Shown: positions 7,869 through 15,511 of the stretch, piece by piece
Position numbering within the stretch: the first letter of the stretch is position 1
Layout of the letters: each line of letters begins with the position of its first letter
Source of the DNA: Pokkaliibacter plantistimulans
GTDB taxonomy: Bacteria; Pseudomonadota; Gammaproteobacteria; Pseudomonadales; Balneatricaceae
Reading direction: 5' to 3'
Length of the DNA stretch: 33,127 nt
Assembly (NCBI RefSeq): GCF_003194385.1
Contig: NZ_LAPT01000030.1
Span: 1 to 33,127 of the forward strand
Notes under the pieces: generated by a model
What the model was told of the DNA's origin: nothing
Seen by the model: the letters and a program-made list of their open reading frames with translations, nothing else
The model's database searches: none
Position numbers and translations under genes: made by a program

Positions 7869-8392
7869 CAGTGCATCTCCTCGGCAGCAGTAAGGTCATG
7901 ACGGTGTTGGCCGGGAATATGCGCATCAGGATGGCCGATGAGGATGCGAATCAGGTTGGCCAGCAGATACAGCCCCATGCCCAGTGCCAGTACCAGACCA
8001 GAAGCCGCCATCAGGGCCAGTGGGTATTTCATCACGGTGGAGGTGATGCGCAGGCCGATCTCGAACTGATGCCAGCTGCCTTCCAGACACAACCACAGGC
8101 TGTAGAGCATCAAGCCGTGGCTAACGATGGCGCACAGTTTGCGCAGCGGTGCCGGCAGGGCGCGCTGAACCAGATCAAAGCCCAGATGGGTATGACGACC
8201 CATGGCCAGAGTGGCACCCAGGAAGATCAGCCAGACAAACAGCAGGCGCGAAAGCTCTTCGGAAGCAGCGATACCTGAGCCGAACACATAGCGCAGGACG
8301 ACGTTGGCGAATACCGCAACAAACATGACGGCGAGGGCTGCCGCCATGAGGTATTCAATGAACTTTTCCAGACGATGAATGAGGCTCGTCAT
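7868..8392 (-). CDS. dctQ: TRAP transporter small permease DctQ
   Basis: Small membrane subunit of 174 residues with four hydrophobic helices, the expected DctQ size. It starts MTSLIHRLEKFIEYLMAAAL and contains the family stretch YVFGSGIAASEELSRLLFVW with LIFLGATLAMGRHTHLGFDL. It pairs with DctM and is essential for TRAP transport in studied systems. I chose ATG 8392 since CGAGGA stands about 9 bases upstream and the first helix begins soon after; a longer frame to 8440 adds 16 residues with no support. The stop overlaps the dctM start by ATGA. A 296-base gap with two hairpins separates it from the dehydratase gene upstream. Confidence 0.92.
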   Translation of the reverse strand: MTSLIHRLEKFIEYLMAAALAVMFVAVFANVVLRYVFGSGIAASEELSRLLFVWLIFLGATLAMGRHTHLGFDLVQRALPAPLRKLCAIVSHGLMLYSLWLCLEGSWHQFEIGLRITSTVMKYPLALMAASGLVLALGMGLYLLANLIRILIGHPDAHIPGQHRHDLTAAEEMH

Positions 8393-8501
8393 CTCGGGGA
8401 ATCCTCGTTGCAGGAACAGGAGCGAAGTCAGCGTCACCACCAGCCGATACCTGCAAATAGCCGCAGGTTTCAGGTGTCGCTATGCTCATGCTCTATCGGT
8501 T

Positions 8502-8537
8502 GGATGGCATTGGCACAGTGGCTGTGCAGTGCCATCC
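8502..8537. repeat. Interrupted hairpin between IlvD-type gene and dctQ
   Basis: GGATGGCA (8502-8509) pairs with TGCCATCC (8530-8537). Inside, GCACA (8513-8517) pairs with TGTGC (8523-8527) over a 5-base loop. No T-run follows on either strand. It may be an mRNA processing or stability element that sets expression of the TRAP genes apart from the enzyme genes. The remainder of 8393-8688 shows no gene. Confidence 0.5.
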
Positions 8538-8661
8538 CTTCTGCCATGTCCGCACATTCAGGCTGAATCAGGCCCTGTCGCGCTCTGGCCGGTATGAAGG
8601 AATACACCGGCAGAGGCGGAAGAACGGAGCGGAAATAGCGATTTAAAGCGCCATGGCTCAG

Positions 8662-8691
8662 TGACCGGCGGCGTAATGCTGCAGCCGGTCA
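8662..8691. repeat. Hairpin overlapping the IlvD-type stop codon
   Basis: TGACCGGC (8662-8669) pairs with GCCGGTCA (8684-8691) around a 14-base loop. The right arm includes the stop codon of the minus-strand dehydratase. It could slow 3' decay or partly terminate transcription before the TRAP genes. It lacks a T-tract, so it is not a classic terminator. Confidence 0.45.
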
Positions 8692-10473
8692 GTGTGAGTG
8701 GCGGGGTGGGCCACTGCGGGCGATGACCTTCATGTGCAAGGTGGCCGGTTCCAGACAGCCGCCGGTCGACAGCTGGCCGACCAGCTGACGGTACAGCTCC
8801 TGCCAGGGCGTCTGTGACTCAGGAATATTGGGCTGCCAGTCAACACGACGGCGCGCCAGCTCTTCCTCGCTGACCAGCACATTGACGCTGCGGTTGTTGA
8901 GGTCGATGCGCAGCAGATCGTTGGTCCGCAACAGCGCCAGACCACCGCCCACCGCAGCCTCCGGTGACATGTTCAGAATCGACGGGCTGGCCGAGGTGCC
9001 GCTCTGGCGACCGTCACCCAGACAGGGCAGGGAGTCGATGCCTTTTTTGATCAGTGCTGCAGGTGGCGCCATGTTGACGACTTCAGCACTGCCGGGATAG
9101 CCGACGGTGCCAGCACCACGAATCACCAGAATGCAGTTTTCGTCGATTTCCAGCGCCGGGTCGTCGATACGTGCGTGATAGTCCTCCGGCCCTTCGAACA
9201 CGATGGCGCGGGCTTCGAAGGTGTTTTCTTCACCGGGTTTGGACAGGTAGGTCTTGCGGAAGGCTTCACCCACTACCGACATTTTCATGATGGCGCTGTC
9301 GAAGAAGTTACCGCTCAGCACGATAAAGCCTGCACGGTGTTTCAGCGGCTCATCGTAAGGCTTGATCACATCGTCATTGCTGGTCGCGCTGGCGCTGGCA
9401 ATCTCACCGATGGTCTTACCGCTGACGGTCTGGCAGTTTTCGTGGAGCTTGCCTGCTTTCTGCATCTCATGCATGACGGCAGGGACGCCGCCTGCACGGT
9501 GAAAACCTTCACCGAGGTACTTGCCTGCGGGCATGCAGTTCACCAGCAGAGGTACTGACTCGCCGACGCGCTGCCAGTCATCCAGACTCAGCTCGACACC
9601 CATATGACGGGCAATGGCGATCAGGTGGGGAGGGCAGTTGCTGGAGGCACCCAGCGCCGACGCCACGGCAATGGCGTTCTCGAAGGATTCGCGGGTCATG
9701 ATCTGTGAGGGGCGCATGTCATCCCACACCATCTGGCAGATGCGCTTGCCGGTGGCATAAGCCATCTGACCGCGCTCACGATAGGGCGCTGGAATACTGG
9801 CACAGCCGGGTAGCGACATGCCCAGCGCTTCCGCGATGGCGTTCATCGACAGGGCGGTACCCATGGTGTTGCAGTGGCCAACCGACGGCGACGCCGCGGT
9901 GGTCATTTCCATAAAGCCTTCGTAATCGATCTCGCCAGCGGCCAGCAGGTTGCGGGCATGCCAGATCACCGTGCCGGAGCCGATCAGCTCACCTTTGTGG
10001 TGACCGTCCAGCATTGGGCCGCCTGACAGCACAATGGCTGGCAGGTCAGTGGTCGCCGCTGCCATCAGGCAGGCAGGGGTAGTCTTGTCACAGCCAGTGG
10101 TCAGCACCACGCCGTCGAGCGGGTAACCATGCAGCACTTCCACCAGACCGAGATAGGCCAGATTGCGATCAAGCGCCGCAGTAGGGCGACGGCTCTGCTC
10201 GGCAATGGGGTGCACCGGGAATTCCATCGGAATACCGCCCGCATCGCGGATACCGGCCTTGACCCGCTCGGCCAGCTGGACATGATGGCGGTTACAGGGG
10301 GTAAGATCACTGCCGGTCTGGGCAATACCGATGATAGGACGGCCTGACTGCAGCTCATCGCGGGTCAGACCCTGATTCATGTAACGCTCGACATAAAGGG
10401 CAGTCATGTCGGCATGGCTTGGATCATCAAACCAGTCCTGGCTGCGCAAACGGCGCTTGGTGTTGTTGCTCAT
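8689..10473 (-). CDS. IlvD/Edd-family sugar-acid dehydratase (arabinonate/xylonate type)
   Basis: 594-residue dehydratase of the IlvD/Edd family, in the size class of pentonate dehydratases (L-arabinonate, D-xylonate). It removes water from an aldonate to give a 2-keto-3-deoxy acid. The three cluster cysteines are visible: C60 in GSDLTPCNRHH, C128 in TTGCDKTTPA and C201 in GHCNTMGTA, consistent with a [2Fe-2S] enzyme; K130 matches the Mg-site lysine. Further conserved parts are LSGGPMLDG, LGASSNCPPHLIAIA, GGVPAVMHEM and IVFEGPEDYHARIDDPALEI. It lies 115 bases after the FAH-family dehydratase in the same direction and upstream of the TRAP genes. The substrate is inferred from subfamily and neighbours: a pentonate or 6-deoxyhexonate rather than dihydroxy-isovalerate. 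The ATG start is clear, but the ribosome site (CGAGA) is weak. Confidence 0.93.
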   Translation of the reverse strand: MSNNTKRRLRSQDWFDDPSHADMTALYVERYMNQGLTRDELQSGRPIIGIAQTGSDLTPCNRHHVQLAERVKAGIRDAGGIPMEFPVHPIAEQSRRPTAALDRNLAYLGLVEVLHGYPLDGVVLTTGCDKTTPACLMAAATTDLPAIVLSGGPMLDGHHKGELIGSGTVIWHARNLLAAGEIDYEGFMEMTTAASPSVGHCNTMGTALSMNAIAEALGMSLPGCASIPAPYRERGQMAYATGKRICQMVWDDMRPSQIMTRESFENAIAVASALGASSNCPPHLIAIARHMGVELSLDDWQRVGESVPLLVNCMPAGKYLGEGFHRAGGVPAVMHEMQKAGKLHENCQTVSGKTIGEIASASATSNDDVIKPYDEPLKHRAGFIVLSGNFFDSAIMKMSVVGEAFRKTYLSKPGEENTFEARAIVFEGPEDYHARIDDPALEIDENCILVIRGAGTVGYPGSAEVVNMAPPAALIKKGIDSLPCLGDGRQSGTSASPSILNMSPEAAVGGGLALLRTNDLLRIDLNNRSVNVLVSEEELARRRVDWQPNIPESQTPWQELYRQLVGQLSTGGCLEPATLHMKVIARSGPPRHSH

Positions 10474-10516
10474 GGTTGGGTCTCGTCTGTTATTCGTTAT
10501 TATCGTGACGGTGCGG

Positions 10517-10560
10517 CGTGAAGCCGGCAGGGTATTACTCTGATGAGATGTGGCTTCACG
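10517..10560. repeat. Intercistronic inverted repeat
   Basis: CGTGAAGCC (10517-10525) is the exact reverse complement of GGCTTCACG (10552-10560), with a 26-base loop. It sits in the 115-base gap between the FAH-family dehydratase and IlvD-type dehydratase genes and may be a processing or stability hairpin in their shared mRNA. Confidence 0.45.
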
Positions 10561-10588
10561 ACGCTGGCAATAAATTCAGTGCACGCCG

Positions 10589-11776
10589 TTACAGCAATCC
10601 GCGTTGGGCCAGATTCTTCATCAGCGCGCCGATACCGAAGGTCCAGGGTGTGGCACGGTCACTGTGTGTGACCACATTACGCAGGGCACCAAGGCGTGGG
10701 CTGCTGATGCTGACGCTGTCACCCAGTTTGTGGGTGAAGCCACCGCCCGGATGATCGCGGTCTTCCGTCGGCGCAAACAGGGTGCCGCAGAACAGCAGGA
10801 AGCCGTCGGGATACTGGTGGTTACCGTTCAGTGCCTGTGACGCCAGGTCTTCCGGGTCACGGCTGATCTGATCCATGGAGCTGGAGCCCTGCAGCACGTA
10901 ACCGTCAGTGCCTTTTACTTCGAGCTGAATGACGCAGTTGCGCACGTCATCCAGAGTGAAGTGCTCATCAAACAGGCGAATAAAGGGGCCTAGGGCACAG
11001 GAGGCATTGTTGTCTTTGGCTTTGCTCAGCAGCAGTGCGCTGCGGCCTTCAAAGTCACGCAGGTTGACGTCATTACCCAGCGTCACACCGTGAATCTGCC
11101 CCTGACTGCTGACCGCCAGCACGACTTCAGGCTCGGGGTTATTCCATTCGGATTTGGGGTGGATGCCGATCTCAGCACCTGAACCCACGGCGGCCAGTAC
11201 CGGTGCCTTGGTGAAAATTTCAGCATCAGGGCCGATGCCCACTTCCAGATACTGTGACCACATGCCTTTTTCGATCAACAGTTCCTTGAGGCGCATGGCC
11301 TGTTCAGAACCGGGCTTGACCGCACGCAGGTTGTCGCCGATGACATCACGCACCAGTGCGCGCACGCCTTCGGCCTTGGAAGCATCACCACCGGCCTGTT
11401 CTTCGATCACACGCTCAATCATGGATGAAGCAAAGGTCACACCGGCAGCCTTGATCACCTGCAGGTCAGCCGGAGCCAGCAGGGAAGGCTGTGTCGGGTC
11501 AATAGCGCCGCTGCTGTTGGCCAGCAATGCGTCGACGCTGCACAGCAATGTACCCTCGGCAGCGCGTACCGCCTGCAGGGGAGAAGACTGTTCAAGCAGG
11601 GCACTCAGGGTGGCGAAAGCGGAGGACAGGTCATACACCTGACCGTTGCGGATAACCACGGGAGAAGGGCCGGCAACGGCGCCAGGAACCCAGGCACGGC
11701 CAACCAGCGTGGCCACCTCTGCATCAGCAGGCAGACTGTTGGCGGGAGTCAGTGCAGGAACGAGATGTGTTGTCAT
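10589..11776 (-). CDS. FAH-family 2-keto-3-deoxypentonate dehydratase (XylX/KdaD-like)
   Basis: 395-residue protein of the fumarylacetoacetate hydrolase superfamily, in the longer subgroup that dehydrates 2-keto-3-deoxypentonate to 2-oxoglutarate semialdehyde (XylX of the Weimberg pathway, archaeal KdaD). The N-terminal part (about 1-105) is a cap region (VVIRNGQVYDLSSAFATLSA). Residues 106-395 form the catalytic domain: GVTFASSMIERVIEE, EVGIGPDAEIFTKAPVLAAVG, metal ligands in WNNPEPEVVLAV (E215, E217) and VTLGNDVNLRDFEG (D236), and SKAKDNNASCALGPFI. The ribosome site AGGAAA stands 8 bases before the ATG. It is the first gene of the minus-strand arm, transcribed from the shared regulatory region with the LysR gene. 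Paired with the semialdehyde dehydrogenase on the other arm, it would complete a route to 2-oxoglutarate. Confidence 0.87.
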   Translation of the reverse strand: MTTHLVPALTPANSLPADAEVATLVGRAWVPGAVAGPSPVVIRNGQVYDLSSAFATLSALLEQSSPLQAVRAAEGTLLCSVDALLANSSGAIDPTQPSLLAPADLQVIKAAGVTFASSMIERVIEEQAGGDASKAEGVRALVRDVIGDNLRAVKPGSEQAMRLKELLIEKGMWSQYLEVGIGPDAEIFTKAPVLAAVGSGAEIGIHPKSEWNNPEPEVVLAVSSQGQIHGVTLGNDVNLRDFEGRSALLLSKAKDNNASCALGPFIRLFDEHFTLDDVRNCVIQLEVKGTDGYVLQGSSSMDQISRDPEDLASQALNGNHQYPDGFLLFCGTLFAPTEDRDHPGGGFTHKLGDSVSISSPRLGALRNVVTHSDRATPWTFGIGALMKNLAQRGLL

Positions 11777-11806
11777 GATTAGGATTTCCTAGCCTGTATG
11801 AGCTAC

Positions 11807-11836
11807 ACACTAGGCGCCCATGTCGATAAACTCCAA
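11807..11836 (-). promoter_or_regulatory. Candidate promoter of the FAH dehydratase operon
   Basis: On the minus strand TTGGAG (11836-11831) and TAGTGT (11812-11807) are separated by 18 bases, a weak sigma-70-like pair of the kind that needs an activator. A start near 11800 would put the palindrome at 11853-11875 at about -64, the usual recognition position of LysR activators. A further TTATCGA half-site (11829-11823) lies between the boxes. Inferred from spacing only. Confidence 0.4.
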
Positions 11837-11852
11837 TGACATCTTCTTAAGA

Positions 11853-11875
11853 TTCGATAACGATCCGTTATCGAA
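11853..11875. promoter_or_regulatory. Perfect LysR-type operator (T-N11-A palindrome)
   Basis: TTCGATAACG-ATC-CGTTATCGAA is a perfect dyad with 10-base arms. Its core ATAAC-N5-GTTAT contains the T-N11-A pattern of LysR-type binding sites. It lies in the 186-base gap between the divergent FAH-family dehydratase and LysR genes, so it is the best candidate site for the adjacent LysR protein. Confidence 0.75.
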
Positions 11876-11920
11876 ATGCGCAGTGTCCGATGCGGCTACT
11901 GACCATTTTAAGAACGACCC

Positions 11921-11940
11921 GAAGATCGACTTGAAGATCG
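11921..11940. repeat. Direct repeat GAAGATCG x2 upstream of LysR gene
   Basis: GAAGATCG occurs at 11921-11928 and 11933-11940, 12 bases apart, just before the LysR start codon at 11963. It could be a second protein site or part of the leader. The AGATCG core also occurs in the palindrome at 1398-1414. Confidence 0.3.
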
Positions 11941-11962
11941 TGCGACAAGAACAAGAGACACC

Positions 11963-12925
11963 ATGACTAATCTGACTGTTTCCTCCTTCTGCAACTGGCT
12001 GAAGTTCCGCCATCTGGTACTGATCGATACGCTCGGACGCACCCGCAACATGCATCTCGCCGCACAGCAGATGAACCTCAGCCAGCCCGCCATCAGCAAG
12101 ATGCTGAAAGAAATTGAAGGGCTGCTCGGTTTCGACATCTTTGAGCGACAGCCCCGTAGCATGCCGCCCACGGCGCTCGGCGAGCATGTGGTGCGCTACG
12201 CCCAGATCATGCTTAACGATGCCAAGAGCTTCGTCGATCAGATCAACAACCTGAGCAACGGTGGCCACGGGTATCTGAAAGTGGGAGGGATTTTCGCCGC
12301 TACCGCCGTGGTGCTGCCCGAGGCGATTGTGGAGATCAAACAACGCTCGCCGCTGCTGGAGATTGAAGTGGTGGAGCAGACCAGCGGCCAGCTGATGCAA
12401 ATGCTGGAGAACCGGGTGATTGATCTGGCCATTGGTCGCTATACCGAAGAGGGGCAGCAGCAGCGCTTTGATTTCACACCGCTGGCCCCGGAGCCTTTTT
12501 GTCTGGTGACCAGTACCAGACATCCGATCAGCGGGCAGGGGCCACGCGCCCTGCATGAGCTGGTGGACTGGCCCTGGCTGCTGTATCCCAAGGGCACACC
12601 CATTCGTGACCGGATGGAAGAAGCCTTCGCCCGTGCCGGCGTAGCCATTCCGCAGAACACCATCGTCACCATTTCCATGCAGACTTTCCTCAAGCTGCTC
12701 CAGCGCGGCCCGATGATCGGTATGCTGCCGGTGGCGATGGTCGGCCCCCATGTGGAAAGCGGTGATCTGTCCGTGATCGACACCCCGCTGGACCTCACGC
12801 CGCAGTATTACGGCATCCTGACCCGCAAAGACGAACAGCTGTTCGGCCCGGCCCGGGAGTTTGCCGATATTCTGCAAAATAATGCCGACAGAACGCTGGG
12901 TAAAAAGGCCGCTGAAACACCCTGA
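11963..12925 (+). CDS. LysR-family regulator of the sugar-acid cluster
   Basis: 320-residue LysR regulator. The helix-turn-helix lies at about residues 15-75 (FRHLVLIDTLGRTRNMHLAA, AQQMNLSQPAISKMLKEIEG, GFDIFERQPRSMPPTALG). The effector domain starts near residue 95 (LKVGGIFAATAVVLPEAIVE), with VIDLAIGRYTEEG and later VTISMQTFLKLLQRGPMIGMLP. This form resembles GbpR-like regulators of sugar genes. It is transcribed divergently from the FAH-dehydratase/IlvD/TRAP genes and upstream of the semialdehyde dehydrogenase operon, so it probably controls both arms. The inducer is likely a sugar acid or its keto-deoxy derivative (inference). The ATG has a modest AAGAGA site about 6 bases upstream. Confidence 0.92.
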   Translation: MTNLTVSSFCNWLKFRHLVLIDTLGRTRNMHLAAQQMNLSQPAISKMLKEIEGLLGFDIFERQPRSMPPTALGEHVVRYAQIMLNDAKSFVDQINNLSNGGHGYLKVGGIFAATAVVLPEAIVEIKQRSPLLEIEVVEQTSGQLMQMLENRVIDLAIGRYTEEGQQQRFDFTPLAPEPFCLVTSTRHPISGQGPRALHELVDWPWLLYPKGTPIRDRMEEAFARAGVAIPQNTIVTISMQTFLKLLQRGPMIGMLPVAMVGPHVESGDLSVIDTPLDLTPQYYGILTRKDEQLFGPAREFADILQNNADRTLGKKAAETP

Positions 12926-12939
12926 CGGTGCCTCTACTG

Positions 12940-12982
12940 ATTCCCAATGGTTATCGTTTAATCCAAAAATACCATTGGGAAT
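12940..12982. promoter_or_regulatory. 12-base inverted repeat over promoter of dehydrogenase operon
   Basis: ATTCCCAATGGT (12940-12951) and ACCATTGGGAAT (12971-12982) are perfect reverse complements, 19 bases apart. The right arm contains TTGGGA (12975-12980), which with TAGATT (12999-13004) makes a plausible sigma-70 pair at 18 bases. The spacer contains GTTATCG, shared with the half-site of the palindrome at 11853-11875. No T-run follows, so an operator is more likely than a terminator. Confidence 0.6.
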
Positions 12983-13039
12983 GAATCGATCCGCGACATA
13001 GATTACCGCCCATGACCAACCACGGGACGGTAAAAAACG

Positions 13040-14665
13040 ATGTCCGATCAGTCCAGTCAATCCAATCTGTCCAGTCAGTCCAAGCAAGGCTTCGCTGGTC
13101 ACAACTTTATTGGCGGTCAGCGTAGTGCTGAAGGCAGCGTCGTGCTGTATAGCCGCGCAGCCGCCAGCGGTGACGCACTGCCCATGCCTTTTTATCAGGC
13201 CACCGTCGCTGAAGTCGATGCCGCCTGCCATGCTGCTGCCGCTGCCTTTACTACCTTTCGCAGTATGCCAGCCAGCCAGCGTGCCGACTTTCTCTGTGCC
13301 ATCGCCGATGAGCTGGATGCACTAGGCACCGATTTCGTCGAACTGGTCCAGCAGGAAACCGCCTTACCCGCCGCGCGGATCATGGGCGAACGTGGCCGTA
13401 CCAGTGGTCAGATGCGCCTGTTCGCAGAGGTGCTGAAACGCGGTGACTTCTACGGCGCCCGCATTGATCTGGCACTGCCTGACCGTCAGCCGTTGCCGCG
13501 TGTCGATCTGCGCCAGTGTCGTCTGGGCGTTGGCCCGGTCGCGGTGTTTGGCGCCAGTAATTTCCCTCTCGCTTTCTCCACTGCCGGTGGTGACACCGCA
13601 TCCGCGCTGGCCGCAGGTTGCCCGGTGGTGTTCAAGGCCCACAGCGGCCATATGGGCACAGCTGAAAAAGTAGCCGAAGCCATTGTTCGCGCCGCTGAGA
13701 AAACCGCCATGCCTGCCGGTGTATTCAACATGGTGTTTGGCTCCGGTGTGGGTGAAGCACTGGTCAAACACCCGGCTATTCAGGCGGTTGGATTCACCGG
13801 CTCGCTGCACGGTGGCCGGGCGCTTTGTGATATGGCGGCGGCACGTCCGCAACCCATCCCGGTGTTTGCGGAAATGAGCAGCATCAACCCCGTCATTCTG
13901 ATGCCACAGGCACTGTCAGTACGTGGCGAAAAGATTGCCAGCGAGCTGACCGCCTCCGTGGTACTGGGAGCAGGGCAGTTCTGCACCAATCCCGGTCTGG
14001 TACTGGGTATTCGCTCCGCTGAATTCAGCGCCTTTGTTGACCAGCTGACTGCCAGAATGGCCGACCAGCCGGTGCAGTGCATGCTCAACTCCGGCGTACT
14101 CAGCAGTTACCGCAAAGGCTGTGCCGTGCTGCGTCAGCACTCAGGCATCACGCCACTGGCCGGTGAGGAAGCGCCTGATCGCTGTGCTCAGCCACAGCTG
14201 TTCAAAGCCGATGTCAGCATGCTGCTGCAGGGCGATGCGCTACTACAGGAAGAGATTTTTGGCCCGGCCACCATCGTGGTGGAAGTCGCTGATCATGCCC
14301 AACTGCTGGCCTGTCTGCAGGCACTGCATGGTCAGCTGACCGCGACACTGATCGGCGAAGCCGACGAGCTGGCTGGCGCGGCAGACCTGATGACCATTCT
14401 GGAACAGAAGGCCGGGCGGGTGCTGATCAACGGCTATCCCACCGGGGTAGAGGTGTCAGATGCCATGGTCCATGGCGGCCCGTATCCAGCTACTTCCGAT
14501 GCGCGTGGCACCTCGGTCGGAACGCTGGCGATCGATCGCTTCCTGCGTCCGGTGTGCTACCAGAACTGCCCCGATGCGCTGTTGCCTGCGGCGCTGCAAA
14601 ACGCCAATCCACTGGGCATTTCCCGTCTGGTCAATGGTGAACAGTCACGGCGTGCGCTGCCCTGA
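13040..14665 (+). CDS. 2-oxoglutarate semialdehyde dehydrogenase (aldehyde dehydrogenase family)
   Basis: 541-residue aldehyde dehydrogenase of the type that oxidises 2-oxoglutarate semialdehyde (2,5-dioxovalerate) to 2-oxoglutarate with NAD(P). Active-site parts are GASNFPLAFS (N174), FAEMSSINPVIL (E278) and the catalytic cysteine 315 in GAGQFCTNPGL. FAGHNFIGGQRSAEG at the start, GVEVSDAMVHGGPYPATSDA and the end region SIGxxAxxRFxRPVxYQ-like (SVGTLAIDRFLRPVCYQNCP) are typical of this subfamily, which is longer than ordinary aldehyde dehydrogenases. The first 17 residues are a Ser/Gln-rich extension (MSDQSSQSNLSSQSKQG) encoded by an imperfect 18-base tandem repeat (13052-13083). The ribosome site is weak. 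It is the first gene of the dehydrogenase-SDR-hydrolase operon, 114 bases after the LysR gene. Confidence 0.9.
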   Translation: MSDQSSQSNLSSQSKQGFAGHNFIGGQRSAEGSVVLYSRAAASGDALPMPFYQATVAEVDAACHAAAAAFTTFRSMPASQRADFLCAIADELDALGTDFVELVQQETALPAARIMGERGRTSGQMRLFAEVLKRGDFYGARIDLALPDRQPLPRVDLRQCRLGVGPVAVFGASNFPLAFSTAGGDTASALAAGCPVVFKAHSGHMGTAEKVAEAIVRAAEKTAMPAGVFNMVFGSGVGEALVKHPAIQAVGFTGSLHGGRALCDMAAARPQPIPVFAEMSSINPVILMPQALSVRGEKIASELTASVVLGAGQFCTNPGLVLGIRSAEFSAFVDQLTARMADQPVQCMLNSGVLSSYRKGCAVLRQHSGITPLAGEEAPDRCAQPQLFKADVSMLLQGDALLQEEIFGPATIVVEVADHAQLLACLQALHGQLTATLIGEADELAGAADLMTILEQKAGRVLINGYPTGVEVSDAMVHGGPYPATSDARGTSVGTLAIDRFLRPVCYQNCPDALLPAALQNANPLGISRLVNGEQSRRALP

Positions 14666-14715
14666 CGGGCTGATCATGGCGAACGTTTTCGGCCTCTTTG
14701 AGGGGAGTTATCGAA

Positions 14716-15468
14716 ATGGAAAACAGGCAAAACATGAAGAATAAAAAAGTGCTGATTACCGCTGCCGGGCAGGGGATCGGTCTGGCCAGCGCACGCGCCT
14801 TTCTCGATGCCGGAGCACAGGTGATCGGCACCGATATCGACATCAGTGCCCTGCAGGGCATCGAAAACCTCACCGCTCTGCGACTGGATGTGCTGTCTGA
14901 AGCCGACATCAAGCGTGTGTATGACCGCGTTGGCCCGATTGATGTGCTGTTCAACTGCGCCGGTTACGTGCACGCCGGTAACATCCTTGAATGCGAAGAG
15001 AGCGCCTGGCAGCGTTCGTTCGATCTCAACGTCACGGCCATGTATCGCATGATCCGCACCTTCCTGCCGGGCATGCTGGTACGCGGTGGCGGCTCCATCA
15101 TCAACATGGCCTCGGTGGTATCGAGCATCAAAGGGGTGCCGAACCGTCTGGCCTATACCGCCAGCAAGGCCGCCGTCGTCGGCCTGACCAAATCAGTGGC
15201 AGCGGACTATATCGGCAAAGGCATTCGCTGCAACGCCATCTGCCCCGGTACGGTGGAGTCACCGTCCCTGCGTCAGCGTATCGCTGAACAGGCTGCCCAG
15301 CAGGGCGTAGCTGAAGACGTGGTGTACAAACAGTTTATTGACCGCCAGCCCATGGGCCGTATCGGTCAGCCCGAAGAGATCGCGCAGCTGGCGCTGTATC
15401 TGGGCTCGGATGCCTCGTCCTACACCACCGGTTCGGTGCACGTGATCGATGGCGGCATGAGTATCTGA
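14716..15468 (+). CDS. SDR dehydrogenase, 2-keto-3-deoxy-sugar-acid 4-dehydrogenase-like
   Basis: 250-residue short-chain dehydrogenase. The cofactor motif is TAAGQGIG (residues 15-22), with D40 after the second strand suggesting NAD preference. NCAG (80-83), S133 and Y147-x3-K151 form the catalytic set. CEESAWQRSFDLNVTAMYRM and GTVESPSLRQRI are close to the DHRS6/BDH2 group and to bacterial 2-keto-3-deoxy-L-fuconate and -rhamnonate 4-dehydrogenases. I chose ATG 14716 because GGGGAG stands 8 bases upstream; an upstream TTG in the same frame covers that site. Followed 43 bases later by the FAH-family hydrolase, it probably oxidises C4 of a 2-keto-3-deoxy acid to the 2,4-diketo acid. The chain length of its substrate is not readable. 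Confidence 0.85.
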   Translation: MENRQNMKNKKVLITAAGQGIGLASARAFLDAGAQVIGTDIDISALQGIENLTALRLDVLSEADIKRVYDRVGPIDVLFNCAGYVHAGNILECEESAWQRSFDLNVTAMYRMIRTFLPGMLVRGGGSIINMASVVSSIKGVPNRLAYTASKAAVVGLTKSVAADYIGKGIRCNAICPGTVESPSLRQRIAEQAAQQGVAEDVVYKQFIDRQPMGRIGQPEEIAQLALYLGSDASSYTTGSVHVIDGGMSI

Positions 15469-15511
15469 GCCCCTGTCCATTTAGAACAACATCTGCAATC
15501 AGGAAAGCCCT

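Noticed and set aside
8511-8527. Sigma-54-like TGGCAC...TGTGC before dctQ
   Set aside because: The distance between the GG and GC elements is 2 bases too long and the bases are explained by the hairpin at 8502-8537.
12940-12982. Terminator of the second LysR gene
   Set aside because: The loop is 19 bases, no T-run follows, and one arm coincides with a likely -35 box, so an operator is the better reading.
11810-13231. 473-codon minus-strand open frame across the second LysR gene
   Set aside because: It runs antisense to a clear LysR gene and across two regulatory regions; the peptide is His/Gln-rich as expected for an antisense shadow.
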